A model generated the notes under the pieces. It did not search any database and had not been told where the DNA came from. It worked only from the letters and a program-made list of their open reading frames with translations. Position numbers and translations under genes: made by a program. Source: Azorinus chamasolen (taxonomy: Eukaryota; Mollusca; Bivalvia; Cardiida; Solecurtidae). From it: a stretch of DNA of 64,000 bases. Positions 35,461 through 46,470 of the stretch are shown here, one piece after another. The stretch is from contig OY755242.1 in NCBI GenBank assembly GCA_963576725.1, forward strand, positions 10,781,815 to 10,845,814, written 5' to 3'. Position 1 is the first letter of the stretch; each line of letters begins with the position of its first letter.

Positions 35461-36332
35461 CAAACCAATCTCAATTAAAGAGGAAGTCCCTACAATGATC
35501 GCATATTTTCAATAATATCATAAAACTTGGCATTTGTTATGCTCTATCATTATTATGAAGGTTCCCAATTTGAACTTATATCGAAAAATGCCCCTGTGAT
35601 ACAAATAAACCGATTTCATCAATACTGATAATTTTTGTTCTACAACACAATATTATCGGCCTTTTCCGTTAAATTCTTCCGCGTTTTGCCGATGATCACC
35701 CGATCCCTCCATTGTTTACGTAATAGCTTTCTCGGAAGTGGTCGGAGAATCGCGAATAGGGTGAACAGTTACGAAACTAAAACCCAACCCGAATAAAACT
35801 GAAACTTCGGGTAGTAAAACCGGGATTGGCGATATCAAACACATGGATGTTTTGTCATTATAAACGGTAATTGGACGGGGCTTTTTGCGATATACTACTT
35901 TTCAGCATAAAATCAAATGAGTTTTGTATATTTTAAGTGTTTATGAAACGCGTCAAATGTAGGGACATCCCCTTTAAACTGAAATACTATTCAATCATTT
36001 TACGTTTCAAAATGTCTCATTGCATTTAACCCATTTGCGAACAGATTGAATCCAGCTCAGACGCCGAGTAACTTCAAATTGTTTGAGACTCGGCAAACAA
36101 TTGTCACAATTTGTTCAGACGAGTTTAAAATAAGTAAAACAGGTCGAGGTTGACACAGGCGCCATTTTACAGAGGGCTAAGGATCATTCATTATTTCTGA
36201 TTCTGCGACGTCATATTAAAAGTAACTTCTAGCATGTGACCTCCTCTTGTTTTCTATACAAATTACATATAACCCCAATTGTTTCGATTGATAGCAACAT
36301 ATCCATGAAGCTGGCGCAATAAACATCTCTTA
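35461..36332. other. Intergenic; diverged H-type palindrome at 36030-36125
   Basis: TTTGCGAACAGATTGAATCC ... CTCAGACGCCGAGTAAC resembles the P3-type hairpin, with extra AATTGT sequence. No gene recognised. Confidence 0.4.
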
Positions 36333-37670
36333 ACCATTTCCCTGTTCTATGTTTATTCTGTTAAAAGTTCAATACCTACTAAATACGCTTGTACATACTA
36401 GTTATAACTAGAGGTTTTTGTCACAAAAACGGATGTCTCCCCTCTAATAAAAACAATACGTAAAGGGAAATCACTAAAAATGTTATGGACTTGATGATTG
36501 ATACTTCCCCTCATTATGCGCTTTCCACACCACATTTTTCAAGAAGAAAATGATAACAGCTAATAACTCCAAATATATTGACACCAGAGTTATGGCCTTT
36601 GTGCACGACACTTACTTTCATCATGCTCTTTCCATAAATGAAATGTCATTCCAATAGCATCAGTCGAACAGGAGTTATTGATCGGACAATAAATGTAACA
36701 AAGGGCAATAACTCCAAAAGTATTGAAGCCAGAGTTATGGCCCTTGTTCGTGACACTTTCTCTCTTCATGCTCTTTCCATGTATGAAGTTTCAATACAAT
36801 GGCAAGAGCCATGTAGGAGTTATCATCCGGACAAGAAAGCGTTAAACAAATGTACAAGGGGCAATAACTCTCAATTTATTGAAGCCAGAGTTGAGGACCT
36901 TATTCATGACACTTTCTCTTATCATGATCTTTCCAATATTCAATATTAGTAAAACAAGAGTTATGGACCTTAAGCATGACACTTTCCCTTATCATGATAT
37001 TTCCATGTATAAAGTTTCAATCCAATGGCATGAGCCATATAGGGGTTATCGTCCGGACAAAAAAATGTGAAAAAAATTACAAGGGCAATAACTCCATTAT
37101 TAGTGAAGCCAGAGTTATGGACCTTGTGTATGACACTTCCTCTTGTCATGATCTTTCCATATATGAAGTTTCAATTCCAATGGCATGAGCCATATAGGAG
37201 TTATCGTCCGGACAAAAAAATTGTGAATTATTTTTACAAGGGCAATAACTCCATTATTAGTGAAGCCAGAGTTATGGACATTGTGCATGACACTTCCTCT
37301 CATTATGCTCTTTCCATATATGAAGTTTCAATCAACTGGCATCAGGCATGTTGAAGTTATCGTCCGGACAAAAAGTGTGACGGACAGACGGACAGACGGA
37401 CGGACGGACGGACAGACGGACAGACAGACAGACAGACAACTCTCACGAAAACAATATGTCTCCCCCATATAAATATGGGGGGAGACATAATTAAATATAG
37501 AAAGGGGAATATTGTAGCCATTTTAGAAAATAAAGAGATTTCATTTCAATTTCCATTAGCAAACAGAGCAGACTCTGATAAGACGTCTCCAAAGGAGCCG
37601 TCAGATCTGGGTCAGCTCTGTTTGCAGATGCGTGAAAAACACGTTTATACAAGCAGGTTATAAGCAGGTT
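36333..37670. mobile_element. piggyBac-like MITE P2 split by a pearl-type element
   Basis: Left part TTAACCATTTCCCTGTTCTA ... CTAGTTATAAC at 36330-36405; right part AAATATAGAAAGGGGAATAT TGTAGCCATTTTAG at 37493 onward, then the H hairpin (37561-37625) and GTGAAAAACACGTTTATA. Together they follow the P2 consensus seen intact at 49904-50145. The right terminus is eroded. Confidence 0.75.
36410..37490 (+). mobile_element. Pearl-type (Helentron-like) element with four to five tandem units
   Basis: Left end AGAGGTTTTTGTCACAAAAA CGGATGTCTCCCC. Units of about 155-160 bp follow, with GGGCAATAACTCC, GAAGCCAGAGTTATGG, CATGACACTTTC, TTTCCATATATGAAGTTTCA and GGAGTTATCGTCCGGACAAA. Next come (GACG/GACA)n at 37380-37438 and the closing hairpin TGTCTCCCCCATATAAATAT GGGGGGAGACA. 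This layout is that of the bivalve pearl family, now grouped with non-autonomous Helentrons. No Rep-helicase is encoded. Confidence 0.85.
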
Positions 37671-37879
37671 GTATGTGATCGAAATGTAAATGTACGACAC
37701 ACTATTCCTGTATTTCCTTCTTTCTACCGTAAGATCCCACTTCTTTAACTTGTTAATTAGGCATTTTGTACATTTGCATACAAAGTAGATCCATGTCCTG
37801 ACAGGGCCTGCTTGGTTTTCTTATATGTTACAGATGCGAACATATACAGTTCATCATTTTTCGTTTGTCATATTTCTAT

Positions 37880-38050
37880 TGATTATTAATGGACAAAATA
37901 GTTATAATGAATTATGGAACGCGATACAATGTAGCCATTTTAGAAAGTAAAGAAACAGATCTATCAAATCCTATTATAACACAGAGCAAATCCTGATTAT
38001 ATGGCTCCTATGTGAAAACACAGTCATATGAAGGAAAAGGCTGAGAATGA
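37880..38050. mobile_element. Degenerate P2 MITE
   Basis: ATGGACAAAATAGTTATAAT GAATTATGGAA, TGTAGCCATTTTAGAAAGTA AAGAAACAGATC, then a collapsed hairpin (CAAATCCTGATTATATGGCT CC) and GTGAAAACACAG. Confidence 0.65.
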
Positions 38051-38869
38051 TATGGATTAAAATTCTGATCATTATTGGCGGGCTCCTACATGATATTTTA
38101 TTTGGTAAGTAAATCACAATTCCCAGGTGTAGTGTTACGGTACATCATTATAAGGGAAATGTCATTAATAAAGACCGATTTCGTGAAAAACAATTTGCTG
38201 CCTAAAAATTGAAAGAAATAATTATGCCAACCTGAAAAAGTCACACACAAGATGCAACCATTACGAAAACATCTATAGAAAATAAGTGACAAACACACAC
38301 GCACACACACGCGCGCACATACTTGTGCGTGCGCACGCTCGAACGTGTATATGCTCGAAATGCACATAGCAAACACCAGCAAAGGCACTACAAGTACAAA
38401 GGCACACGACAAACATGAAAATAAATGTGACAACGAGAGTAACGCATTGGAACGGTTAGTGGCAAAACCATCAATAGGATTTAAATCGGTTTACGGACGA
38501 TCTTTAAACCACACACTTGTCTCAAAGTCAGCCTTGTTAAGCAAACGGTGTAAATAAAGGTATCATCGCCGGACGTCCCGACAGCATAGACGACAGTCAA
38601 CACAGGACAATATTTAAAAGCATAGCATAACAAGAATAGGATGTCGACACGACATCAAACCGGGTTTTCCTTCACTATTAAATGTGTGTAGATGGGGAGA
38701 TAAAGAACGGGAGAGACAGGAAACTCTTTATCGGATACCTCTGCATAGCATATATAGTCTTGGCTAAGTCTGTCTTGCGTTGGGAGACCACAATATAGTA
38801 GATAAAAATCTAAAATAAGAGATGCATAATGGCATTATATACGGAACATTCTTTCAAAGATACATGAAA
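38051..38869. other. Intergenic; CA/CG microsatellite and a repeat fragment
   Basis: CACACACGCACACACACGCG at 38292-38320. 38430-38520 (GGAACGGTTAGTGGCAAAAC ... CGGTTTACGGACG) is a diverged piece of the 44.3-kb family. No gene recognised. Confidence 0.5.
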
Positions 38870-39327
38870 TTTGTTGAAAGGATTTAGGAGGAGTTGCGCT
38901 CATGAATTGAGTACCCAAACTCCATGTACTATTATGGCTAAGTTCATGTTTTGTTATAGAACATCATGAAGCATTACCTAAGGAACAACTGCATTAGTGT
39001 CAAAGCTTTACTACCCATGTAGGAGTTGCTCTTACAAGTTCAAAAATACAAAATATCGGAAATAAATACGAAAGTCAAATTATCTCCCCTGAAATATGTC
39101 AGATCGTAAAGATCATCCTTCATGCACATCTTTATATGACATATTACCTTCTGTTAAATATTTATTGGTAGCTGACTACCCATATACGAGGAGTGGCGCT
39201 TATGTGTTCAACCATACTTAATAATATCTTGTATAAATACGAAAGTTTGATTATCTCCCCTGACTTTGTTGAACATAAAGATTTTCCTTCGTACATATCT
39301 TCATCTAATGCACTACATTCTGTGAAT

Positions 39328-40325
39328 GCGGGTCAAAACGGCCCAATTCCAAAACGGCCCGGTCCATGACGGCCCCGCCCAAAACGGCCCATTTTATCCC
39401 CTGGACCAAATTTTGCTGAGTCAAAACGGCCCATCTTTGGCTAGTGGTCATTCATATCAATTTAGTGGAGAAAACAGATGTATTGGTTTAATTGATACTT
39501 ATACGTTAGTTTTCATTTTGATATAATAAATATATTTCCAACGAACACATTTAAAAGTGTACCACCAAGTATGATGTTTGATAAATGTTTCTTAATTAGT
39601 AATAGATACGGGTAATTAAAAGTGTTTTACATGTATATTTGAAATTCATGTAGAAATTCTTTAAATACTTCGATAATTGATACCGTCTTTAAACATGTCT
39701 GTATGCTGTTTATATTAAAGTCGCACGTCTTTTAGCTTAACTCCAGATTAGTTGATTAATTACTTGCCTAAGTAGTGTTTATTGTGCTGCATTTACAAAA
39801 CAAAAATTAAATGAATAGATTAACATGTTTATACTGTGTCATGTAGTGCAGACCCTGCTCAATATCGTAGACAATACTTCATTCGTGCATGTCTTACACA
39901 ATATGAATACACTGTAACATTGAATGCAAGGGGCGTTATTCAATCAAATAAACATGGATAATTATATTGCGCTACCAAATACAGTAGAACCCCTCTAAAC
40001 CGGACATTAAATTTAGTACAAGTATTGGTCTTTGTGACAGGTGGCAGTTTAATGCAGGGTGAAAGTCATGCAGAAAGCTCCTCTAGGAGCTCCTCTAGGA
40101 GCTCTCTGCATTACTTTCACCCAGCATTAAGCAGCCACCTGCCTAAAAGCATCTAAATTCTTCTCTACTAGAATTCCAGTTTAGAGGGGTTTTCCTGTAT
40201 ACATCAAATATCATAAAAACTGGACCGTTTGGACCCGGACAAACCGGACCGTTCTGGACTGGGCCGCTATGGAAGTGGGCCGTTTTGGTATAGTGCCGTT
40301 TTGGAACTGGGCCGATTTGACCCGT
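39328..40325. mobile_element. 1-kb TIR transposon with GC-rich repeated termini
   Basis: Left end GCGGGTCAAAACGGCCCAAT followed by several AAAACGGCCC repeats; right end repeated GGGCCG(T/C) ending GGGCCGATTTGACCCGT. The termini are themselves clustered short repeats, while the 0.75-kb interior is AT-rich and has no ORF. It sits within the pearl-type array and itself carries an M MITE. The target duplication is unclear (left ACATTCTGTGAATG, right CCTTCTGTTCAAG). Confidence 0.75.
39982..40197. mobile_element. MITE family M, full length, TA-flanked
   Basis: TA|CAGTAGAACCCCTCTAAACC GGACATT ... CCAGTTTAGAGGGGTTTTCC TG|TA, 216 bp. The apex has expanded to AGCTCCTCTAGGAGCTCCTC TAGGAGCT, two copies of the usual tip. 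Confidence 0.88.
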
Positions 40326-41130
40326 CACCCCTTCTGTTCAAGTTTCATTGAAATCCGACTACCAATATAGGAATTGCTCTTATAAGTTCAAAAAAAATAA
40401 ATCTAGAATAAATTCTAATATCACATTATCTCCCCTGAAATATGTCAGATCGTAAAGATAATTTTTCTTGCGCATCTTCATATGACGTATTACCTTCTGT
40501 TAACGATTCATTGAAATCCGGCTACTCATGTACGAGGAGTTGCGCTTACGAGTTCAACCATACATAAAACCTGGAATAAATACCAAGGATGGGGTCAAAA
40601 TACCTAGTGATTGCTAGGTTCAAAGGGGTATTACTCCCAGACAAACTGCAGAAGGAAATATCTCCGACAATATACACAACTACATATCGTGTCCTTGCAA
40701 CATACAAGGTTTTATGAAATTCTGTTGTACAGTTTCAGAGGAATTGTGTTTACAAGATAGGGTCAAAATACCTTGCGATTTCTAAGTTCAAAGGGACATA
40801 ACTCCAAGACAAAATGCAGAAGGAAAATCCCTGACAATATGCACATCTACGCATTGTGTCCTTGCTACATACAATGTTTTATGAAATTCTGTTGAACAGT
40901 TTCAGAGGAGTTGAGCTTACAAGGATAGGATCAAAAAGCCTAGCGATTTCTAAGTTCAAAGGGGCATAACTCTCGGAAAAATTGCAGAAGGGAACATCCC
41001 CGACAATATGCACATCTACATATCGTGTCCTTGCTACATGCAAAGTTTTATGAAAATCTTTTGAACAATTTCAGAGGAGTTGCGCTTACAAGATCGGCAG
41101 CCGCCCGCCCGCTCGCTCGCCTGCCCACCG

Positions 41131-41608
41131 TTTATTACCATTTCAATAAATGGATTTTTCGCATTCAGAGGTTGAACACTGATCCGCCATTGGCTGTATT
41201 TAACCCTTACAACGCCGACTTTTCAAAGGACAAATTAAAACAAGTGATGCATATGGTGAATATTTAGGGATTCTTCTAAAGAAAAGTTCCTCTAGGAACC
41301 TTCTTATCTGGGTCTAAACTGGTTGCAAAGGACATTAGCGACTCGTATCCCGCACAGTAAAGGTTCAGATTTTACTACATCGGTATATGGCATATGTCAT
41401 CATGAGTTATTTACTCTTAACTATGATCTGTAAAATACAACTGCAACATATGCACATAGTGTAGACCAAGAAGAGTCTATAGCTTTAAGTACTGAAGACT
41501 TAGATGGTCAGCAGCATATAAGTAAGCAAGATAGACCATAACTTACAGTTCAGTCTATGACCAGACTACAGCATAGAACAGTTCATACTGTAAAAAGGTA
41601 TGAGTTAT
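41131..41608. other. Intergenic; truncated H hairpin
   Basis: GTTCCTCTAGGAACCTTCTT ATCTGGGTCTAAACTGG at 41285-41330 is one tip and right arm of an H palindrome. Nothing else was recognised. Confidence 0.45.
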
Positions 41609-41760
41609 ATAAGAATTACTATGCTAGTAGTTTGGAAGTTCAGCTGTATTTTGGTGAGTTAGAAAAGTTGTTAAATGCGAGCCTTGGCGAGCATTTAACT
41701 ACTTTTCTGACGAGCCAAAATACAGCTGAACTTCCAAACTACTAGCATAGTAATTCTTTT
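41609..41760. repeat. Long near-perfect inverted repeat, 70-bp arms
   Basis: AAGAATTACTATGCTAGTAG TTTGGAAGTTCAGCTGTATTT TGG pairs without mismatch to its complement ending at 41758. The inner 27 bp pair imperfectly (TTAAATGCGAGCC / GGCGAGCATTTAA). A partial third copy with TATTATGCTAGTAGGAAGTG ... TTGCATGATAAAA lies at 42102-42148, inverse to TTTTATCATGCAAC at 41757-41770. Confidence 0.85.
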
Positions 41761-41773
41761 ATCATGCAACACC

Positions 41774-41953
41774 AAGAAAAATGGAAAAAATGAAGAACTA
41801 GAAAGATTGCTAAAGCGGTTTCGTCCCCTGAATGAAAATACATGCAAGTACGAATTACGTGACGTCATGTTGGCATGCAGCGACGTCATCGACATTGACA
41901 ACATAAACAAACTTGATTTAATCCTTTTATATGGACAGATAGTTGAGACAAAG
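41774..41953 (+). CDS. Candidate internal exon, unrecognised protein
   Basis: The frame KNGKNEELERLLKRFRPLNE NTCKYELRDVMLACSDVIDI DNINKLDLILLYGQIVETK ends at an excellent donor, ACAAAG|GTGAGA (41953/41954). A possible acceptor is CAACACCAAG before 41774, with a weak tract. The peptide is charged and helical-looking. I do not recognise the family. Two GACGTCAT sites are coding here. It lies between the 41.6-kb inverted repeat and its 42.1-kb partial copy, so it may belong to a transposon rather than a host gene. Confidence 0.35.
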
Positions 41954-42298
41954 GTGAGAAAATGTGTTCATTTGATGTTTATGTTTAATTATGCCTTTTT
42001 CGTCCTTCTGTTTTCCTCCTATCGGCTTAACCAAACTTGCATTCCAGTCGGGTCAGTACACATGCACTATACCTCACAAAATACAGCGTCGACGTGGAAA
42101 ATATTATGCTAGTAGGAAGTGACTGTATTTCGTGACGTTGCATGATAAAAACAGTTATACTGTAAACAGTTAATATAAAGCAATTGGTACTCTAATGGAA
42201 TTAAAGTAAGCTGAAGTTTATACGAACTAATTGTCTCCAAATGTCGAATCTGTCATTATCTATTGAACTAGTTCGGACCTAGCTGAAATACCCATTAA

Positions 42299-42525
42299 CC
42301 CTTTCCCTGTTCTATGTTTATTACAAATTTCAATACCTACTGAATATTCATGGAGAAAATAGTTATAATGAAATGTGGAAGGTGGAACATTTTAGCCATT
42401 TTAGGGACAAAAGAAACAAATCTATCAAACTCCATTAGCAAACAGAGCAGACCCTGATCAGACGGCTCCTCTATGAGCCGTCTGATCTGGGTCTACTCTG
42501 TTTTCAGGTGCGTGAAAACACGTTT
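42299..42525 (+). mobile_element. piggyBac-like MITE P2, right end lost
   Basis: TTAA|CCCTTTCCCTGTTCTATG then AATATTCATGGAGAAAATAG, and a hairpin AGACCCTGATCAGACGGCTC CTCTATGAGCCGTCTGATCTG GGTCT with T.T at 42455 and 42488. The sequence departs from P2 after GTGAAAACACG. Confidence 0.8.
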
Positions 42526-42583
42526 TCGTGCATCATGGGGATCTAGACTGTTGGATGATATAGTGTGATTATATTTAAGGTAA

Positions 42584-42754
42584 CACTTTCGCTGCCAACT
42601 TTTGTCGCCTGCAATATTTTTGTCTGCTACATTTCTTTTTATTTTCCCTCATTTTTTTCAAAAACATAGTCACACTAACAAACAGTTTGGATCCTGTTGA
42701 GAGGTCGAGTTACTCGGCGTCCCGTCTGGATTCAAGCTGTTCAAGCTGAACGGG
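42584..42754. mobile_element. TTAA-type MITE P3
   Basis: Left CACTTTCGCTGCC, right GCTGAACGGG|TTAA. Hairpin CAGTTTGGATCCTGTTGAGA ... GTCTGGATTCAAGCTG around GAGTTACTC. Confidence 0.65.
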
Positions 42755-42849
42755 TTAAGATCTACATGTATTAGCAGTTTGTTTCATATTGTCAAAAGAA
42801 CCCTTTATATTACTAACAATAGAAAGTATGCATGCGGAAACAGCCGGTG

Positions 42850-43079
42850 TCCATTTTCTTCATGTAAACACCTTTTCACGCATTTGCAAACATAGTAGAC
42901 ACAGATCAGACTGCTCCTGTAGGAGCGGTTTGACCAGGGTCTGCCACAAAGAATTGATCTGTTTCTTCTATTTTCAATATGGCTGCATTGTATCATCTTC
43001 AATATTTTCCTATAACTAGTGTGTCAATAAATATTCAGTAAGCATTGGGAATTAGACTAAATATACAACAGGGAAAGGG
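42850..43079 (-). mobile_element. piggyBac-like MITE P2, reversed
   Basis: CATGTAAACACCTTTTCACG CATTTGCAAACATAGTAGAC ... TGCTCCTGTAGGAGCGG ... AATATTCAGTAAGCATTGGG ... ACAACAGGGAAAGGG. Hairpin mismatch is A.A, as expected for the reverse orientation. Confidence 0.75.
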
Positions 43080-43641
43080 CAATGTCAGTCATTCTGTTCA
43101 ACAGTGTAAACAATGAAGTGTGGTCAAGCTGTCAAAAGCATGTGTGCTCAATTTTGGATCCGGTGCACTTCTGTCTACTTCCGATTCAGTGAAGCTGTTG
43201 CGCGAAACTATTGGCCGAGTATCGACCGCTCTGATCCTGATGAGATATTGAATTTCTCAAAGGATCAAAGTGGTTTGCAGGTTATATCATGAATAGCAGG
43301 ATAAGGAAAACTGTTGACGTATCTCGATACTAAGTAATGTGTCATTTGATTATGAAAAGAAAACTCTTTTTCAGAAAAAAGCCATTTTAAATCAGCCAAT
43401 GATTATATCATCATGACTGTAATTTTGTACATGCTCTGGTGATTTTAAAAGTGTATGTATCTATATTTTTAAATTTAAGCTGTGTTAGAATACATCTTGC
43501 AAGCGATCAACAAACCCAGACGAATGATAAGTTAGGGGTCGCATGCAGAGCTTCATTAATGTCAGCATTACAATTAAACTTTCAATGACAACGATCAAAT
43601 GATGTCCCTTCCGACGCCGGGTACCTTGTACAGTATAAATA
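43080..43641. other. Intergenic, no recognised gene
   Basis: Nothing recognised. Confidence 0.45.
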
Positions 43642-43770
43642 CAGTAAACCCCATCTAAACCGGACATCTGATATAGAATAATTTAAATACTGTTTGGCAG
43701 GCAGCTGTCACCTGTCTCCAAGGCCGATATTTATACTTAATTTAACGTCGGGTTTAGAGGAGTTGTACAG
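43642..43770. mobile_element. MITE family M, shortened
   Basis: CAGTAAACCCCATCTAAACC GGACATC ... GGGTTTAGAGGAGTTGTACA G|TA. The inner hairpin is largely lost. Confidence 0.75.
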
Positions 43771-44308
43771 TACTATATATATGTGTTTATCATGTGTTTC
43801 TCTCATCTGTATACATACACAGTCAATAAAATTACACAATCAGTAAAACCATGCACACATCCTTTTTTCTAAACAGACATACGAGACGTCCATTTATAAT
43901 AAAATGGGTAAAACGTTACCACAGCATACAATTTAATTACAAAATAAACTCTTTAGCTGCTAATGTATCAAAATGAAACATGGAGTAAAAGACAAAATAA
44001 ATGGACGCTAATGCAAGTAATATCAAAAGAACCGTCATTTTAAATACATGTAGTTAAAATAAAATACAAACGCATTACTACAATCTGAGTATACATTATT
44101 TAAACAAATAAGCAGATCCTCAATTAAGAATTTTTCCAACAGGTTTTGGCACACTTTCAAATAATATATATTAGCTTTGATATGTCATCTACGCTATGCC
44201 TTTTGATAAAGACTAGTTCGTACATCAACATCTAATGTACAATGTACTAAAACATGAAGTTCGGATTCAACAGCATCACAAAATGGATATTTTCTATCTG
44301 ACAATACT
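43771..44308. other. Intergenic, no recognised feature
   Basis: Nothing recognised. Confidence 0.45.
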
Positions 44309-44873
44309 ACCCTGGGGGCCAGAAAGGGTTTGGGTTGTAAGTGTTAGGTTGGGCGCCCATAAACCGGTCTAACCCCCCAGTGACTTTTGTCACTGACCGT
44401 TCCAAGGCGGTGCTTCCATCTTCCCCCTATTGTGTGTTTCTTTTGTCTTTGTGCGTCTCTTGTTGTTTTTATAGTTATGTACATTTGCTGTTTCCTTGTG
44501 TTGCTGTTCAGGCGACTGTTTGTTCTGTATGTGGTGTTTCCTGCATGACTCATTTTTGTACTTTTACCATGCACTCGCGTCTGACTTTTTTCATGGGTGC
44601 CAGGGTGTTCGGTAAGGTCTGCTGCATTGAAATCAAAACTGTACCCATGAAACAAATTCATTCCTGCTATGGGTATTCCTACAGTTTCCATGGACACCAG
44701 TGGTCTGGACAACGACGGTGGGTACTAAAGGCTATAATGTAGTATATATATGCTATTTGGGGCACTAAGAGTTTGAAACTGGTGCCAAACTAAAGGTAAG
44801 ACATTGGTCCTTAATTAAGAATGTGTATTTTGTTAATTACCTCATTTGCATAACCCTTTCTGGCCCCCGGGGT
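44309..44873. mobile_element. 0.56-kb element with 20-bp terminal inverted repeats
   Basis: Left ACCCTGGGGGCCAGAAAGGG TT, right AACCCTTTCTGGCCCCCGGG GT. Inside are GTTGGGCGCCCATAAACCGG, AGTGACTTTTGTCACTGACC and GCATGACTCATTTTTGTACT. Fragments occur at 28.2, 29.0 and 38.4 kb. ORFs of 133 codons on plus and 122 on minus overlap here but look like composition effects. Confidence 0.75.
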
Positions 44874-44920
44874 ATACCTCTCATCGCTGTGGGTTCGACT
44901 CCCGGCCGAGGTATTTAGAT
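44874..44920 (+). repeat. 3' half of a tRNA-like sequence
   Basis: GTGGGTTCGACTCCCGGCCG AGGTATT shows a B box GGTTCGACTCC and a T arm. ACCTC at 44876 could pair with GAGGT. The D and anticodon arms are absent, so this is probably a SINE fragment. Confidence 0.45.
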
Positions 44921-45286
44921 TTTGTCATGTTATAAAGCTTTTCAGCTGGCTTGTTGTAGGTTGATGGTTCTATTTGTATGCTCTTCCGTACACAAAACAA
45001 TTTAATTTGTTCCGTGCACAGAGGAACCTCTGGCTCTGGAGTCTTCCTCCACCTGTAGTTAGCTGGACGTCATTACATGACTGAAATACTGTTAAACCGA
45101 CGTACAACAACCCGATAAAAAAAACTACCTGACAGGGCCAAGTTCTCCTATCTGCCAATTTATATTATTACAGGCGCAATTCACAAATTCTTAACGGTGT
45201 CGATGTTATTTATTATCGATTTGCACTGGCCAAACAACCAGTGAAAGATTTCTACCTGACACAAAGGATCTGAAGCACGTTCTCTG
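44921..45286. other. Intergenic, no recognised feature
   Basis: Nothing recognised. Confidence 0.4.
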
Positions 45287-46213
45287 ACATGTGTCAGTGC
45301 ATATTCACGAACACAGCATGTAGCAGTGGGTTTAAATTTAACTCGTCTCAAGTAAAGTACGTCTTGACTGACATTTGCAAACAGTTTGGATCCAAATGAG
45401 TCGCCGAGTTCAACGTAGATCAACGAACGCATTATATACATCTGATATACGATAAACGCATCATTTACCCTCGGTACGATCTGCCATTATACGTTTTACG
45501 ATTTACATGATTCAATGTGATATTTATTTGATACGCTTTTATAAGAAATATACTCTAACAAATGACATGTGGCTGGACGTGCCTACCTTGCAGTGATATT
45601 TATTTCCATTCTCGCCACAAATTGCAACTATGGATATACGTGTCTCCCTGGTATGTTTTAAAAGTTAACAAAGAGATGCAAACTGCAAACACATCAGCAC
45701 ATTGCTGATAAAGAAATCGGATTACCCATTGGAAGAGATGTGAATGTCCCAATGCACATTAAAAGGCGACGAAAGGTCGCTTGTACTGACCCGACTGGCA
45801 TGTGGGTCAAGCTTCATTTAACAGCCGTGTAACCCTTATTAAGCGTAAAAGCCTTCCCAGGAAAAGTCCCATCATAAAATGTGTGTGCATTGTAGCAATG
45901 TCATGGATGCGTAATAGCATAAATTAATGGGGGTGGGGATGGACTACATCATAAAACTCGTATGTTATACTTGTATACGCACTATATACAAAATTGTATA
46001 AATGTACGACGTACGATAAAAGCAAACACGATGCACTCACAATCGAAACTAATACGTTCAAACTGCTGCACCGGTTCATATTGTTACAAAATGTAAGACC
46101 AGTCTACCATGAATAGTCAGCATTCTAAATGTTATGTAGATATTAAAGTACATATTTATGTGTTTGTGTTGAATAGTGCATGTTTCTGCTCACTATGGGC
46201 TAATTGGACACCC
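45287..46213. repeat. Duplicated 0.9-kb segment, copy A (empty site)
   Basis: From ACATGTGTCAGTGCATATTC to GGCTAATTGGACACCC, nearly identical to 54373-55277 plus 56497-56561. No coding domain recognised. It includes half an H/P3-type hairpin (TTTGCAAACAGTTTGGATCC AAATGAG). It lacks the 1.22-kb insertion found in copy B. Confidence 0.85.
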
Positions 46214-46252
46214 CCCCCCCCAAAAAAAAAAGAAAAAAAAAAAAAAAAAAAA
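46210..46252. repeat. (C)n(A)n homopolymer junction
   Basis: About eleven C followed by A-rich sequence with two G interruptions, directly at the end of duplication copy A. Confidence 0.9.
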
Positions 46253-46395
46253 GAGGAGCGATGATACAGAGAAACCCGGGGACGATGTCCTACTCTTATT
46301 ATCGACAGATTTTGCCTGGTTCTGTTAGGTGCCCAGTGTAAAGCACTGATACCTCGGATCTCGGTTATACGATAGTCTCATCCGAAAGAATTGAT

Positions 46396-46470
46396 CCGGC
46401 GGTCGTGGGTCGAACCCGAGACCCCTATTGTTTTAGTCGAGCGAATTAACCACAAAAAAATGTCCGCCGG
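46396..46470 (-). mobile_element. tRNA-like head of a SINE
   Basis: Minus strand: acceptor CCGGCGG (46470-46464) pairs fully with CCGCCGG (46402-46396), 75 nt apart. A box TGGTTAATTCG at 46452-46442; B box GGTTCGACCC at 46416-46407. The anticodon stem does not pair, so it is not a working tRNA. The SINE body would continue toward 46260. Confidence 0.6.

Larger units (their letters stand above)
38870..41130 (+). mobile_element. Pearl-type tandem element split by a TIR transposon
   Basis: Units of about 165-170 bp with AGGAGTTGCGCTTAC-like text recur near 38887, 39016, 39187, then after the insertion near 40368, 40530, 40735, 40903 and 41075. Two subtypes appear: one with ATTATCTCCCCTGAAATATG TCAGATCG, one with TTCAAAGGGGCATAACTC and CATATCGTGTCCTTGCTACA. 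It ends in a C/G run (GCCGCCCGCCCGCTCGCTCG), as pearl-type elements often do. Confidence 0.75.

Noticed and set aside
44341..44742. Overlapping 133- and 122-codon ORFs on opposite strands
   Set aside because: Both lie inside a repeated TIR element, lack domains, and parallel ORFs appear in its fragments elsewhere.
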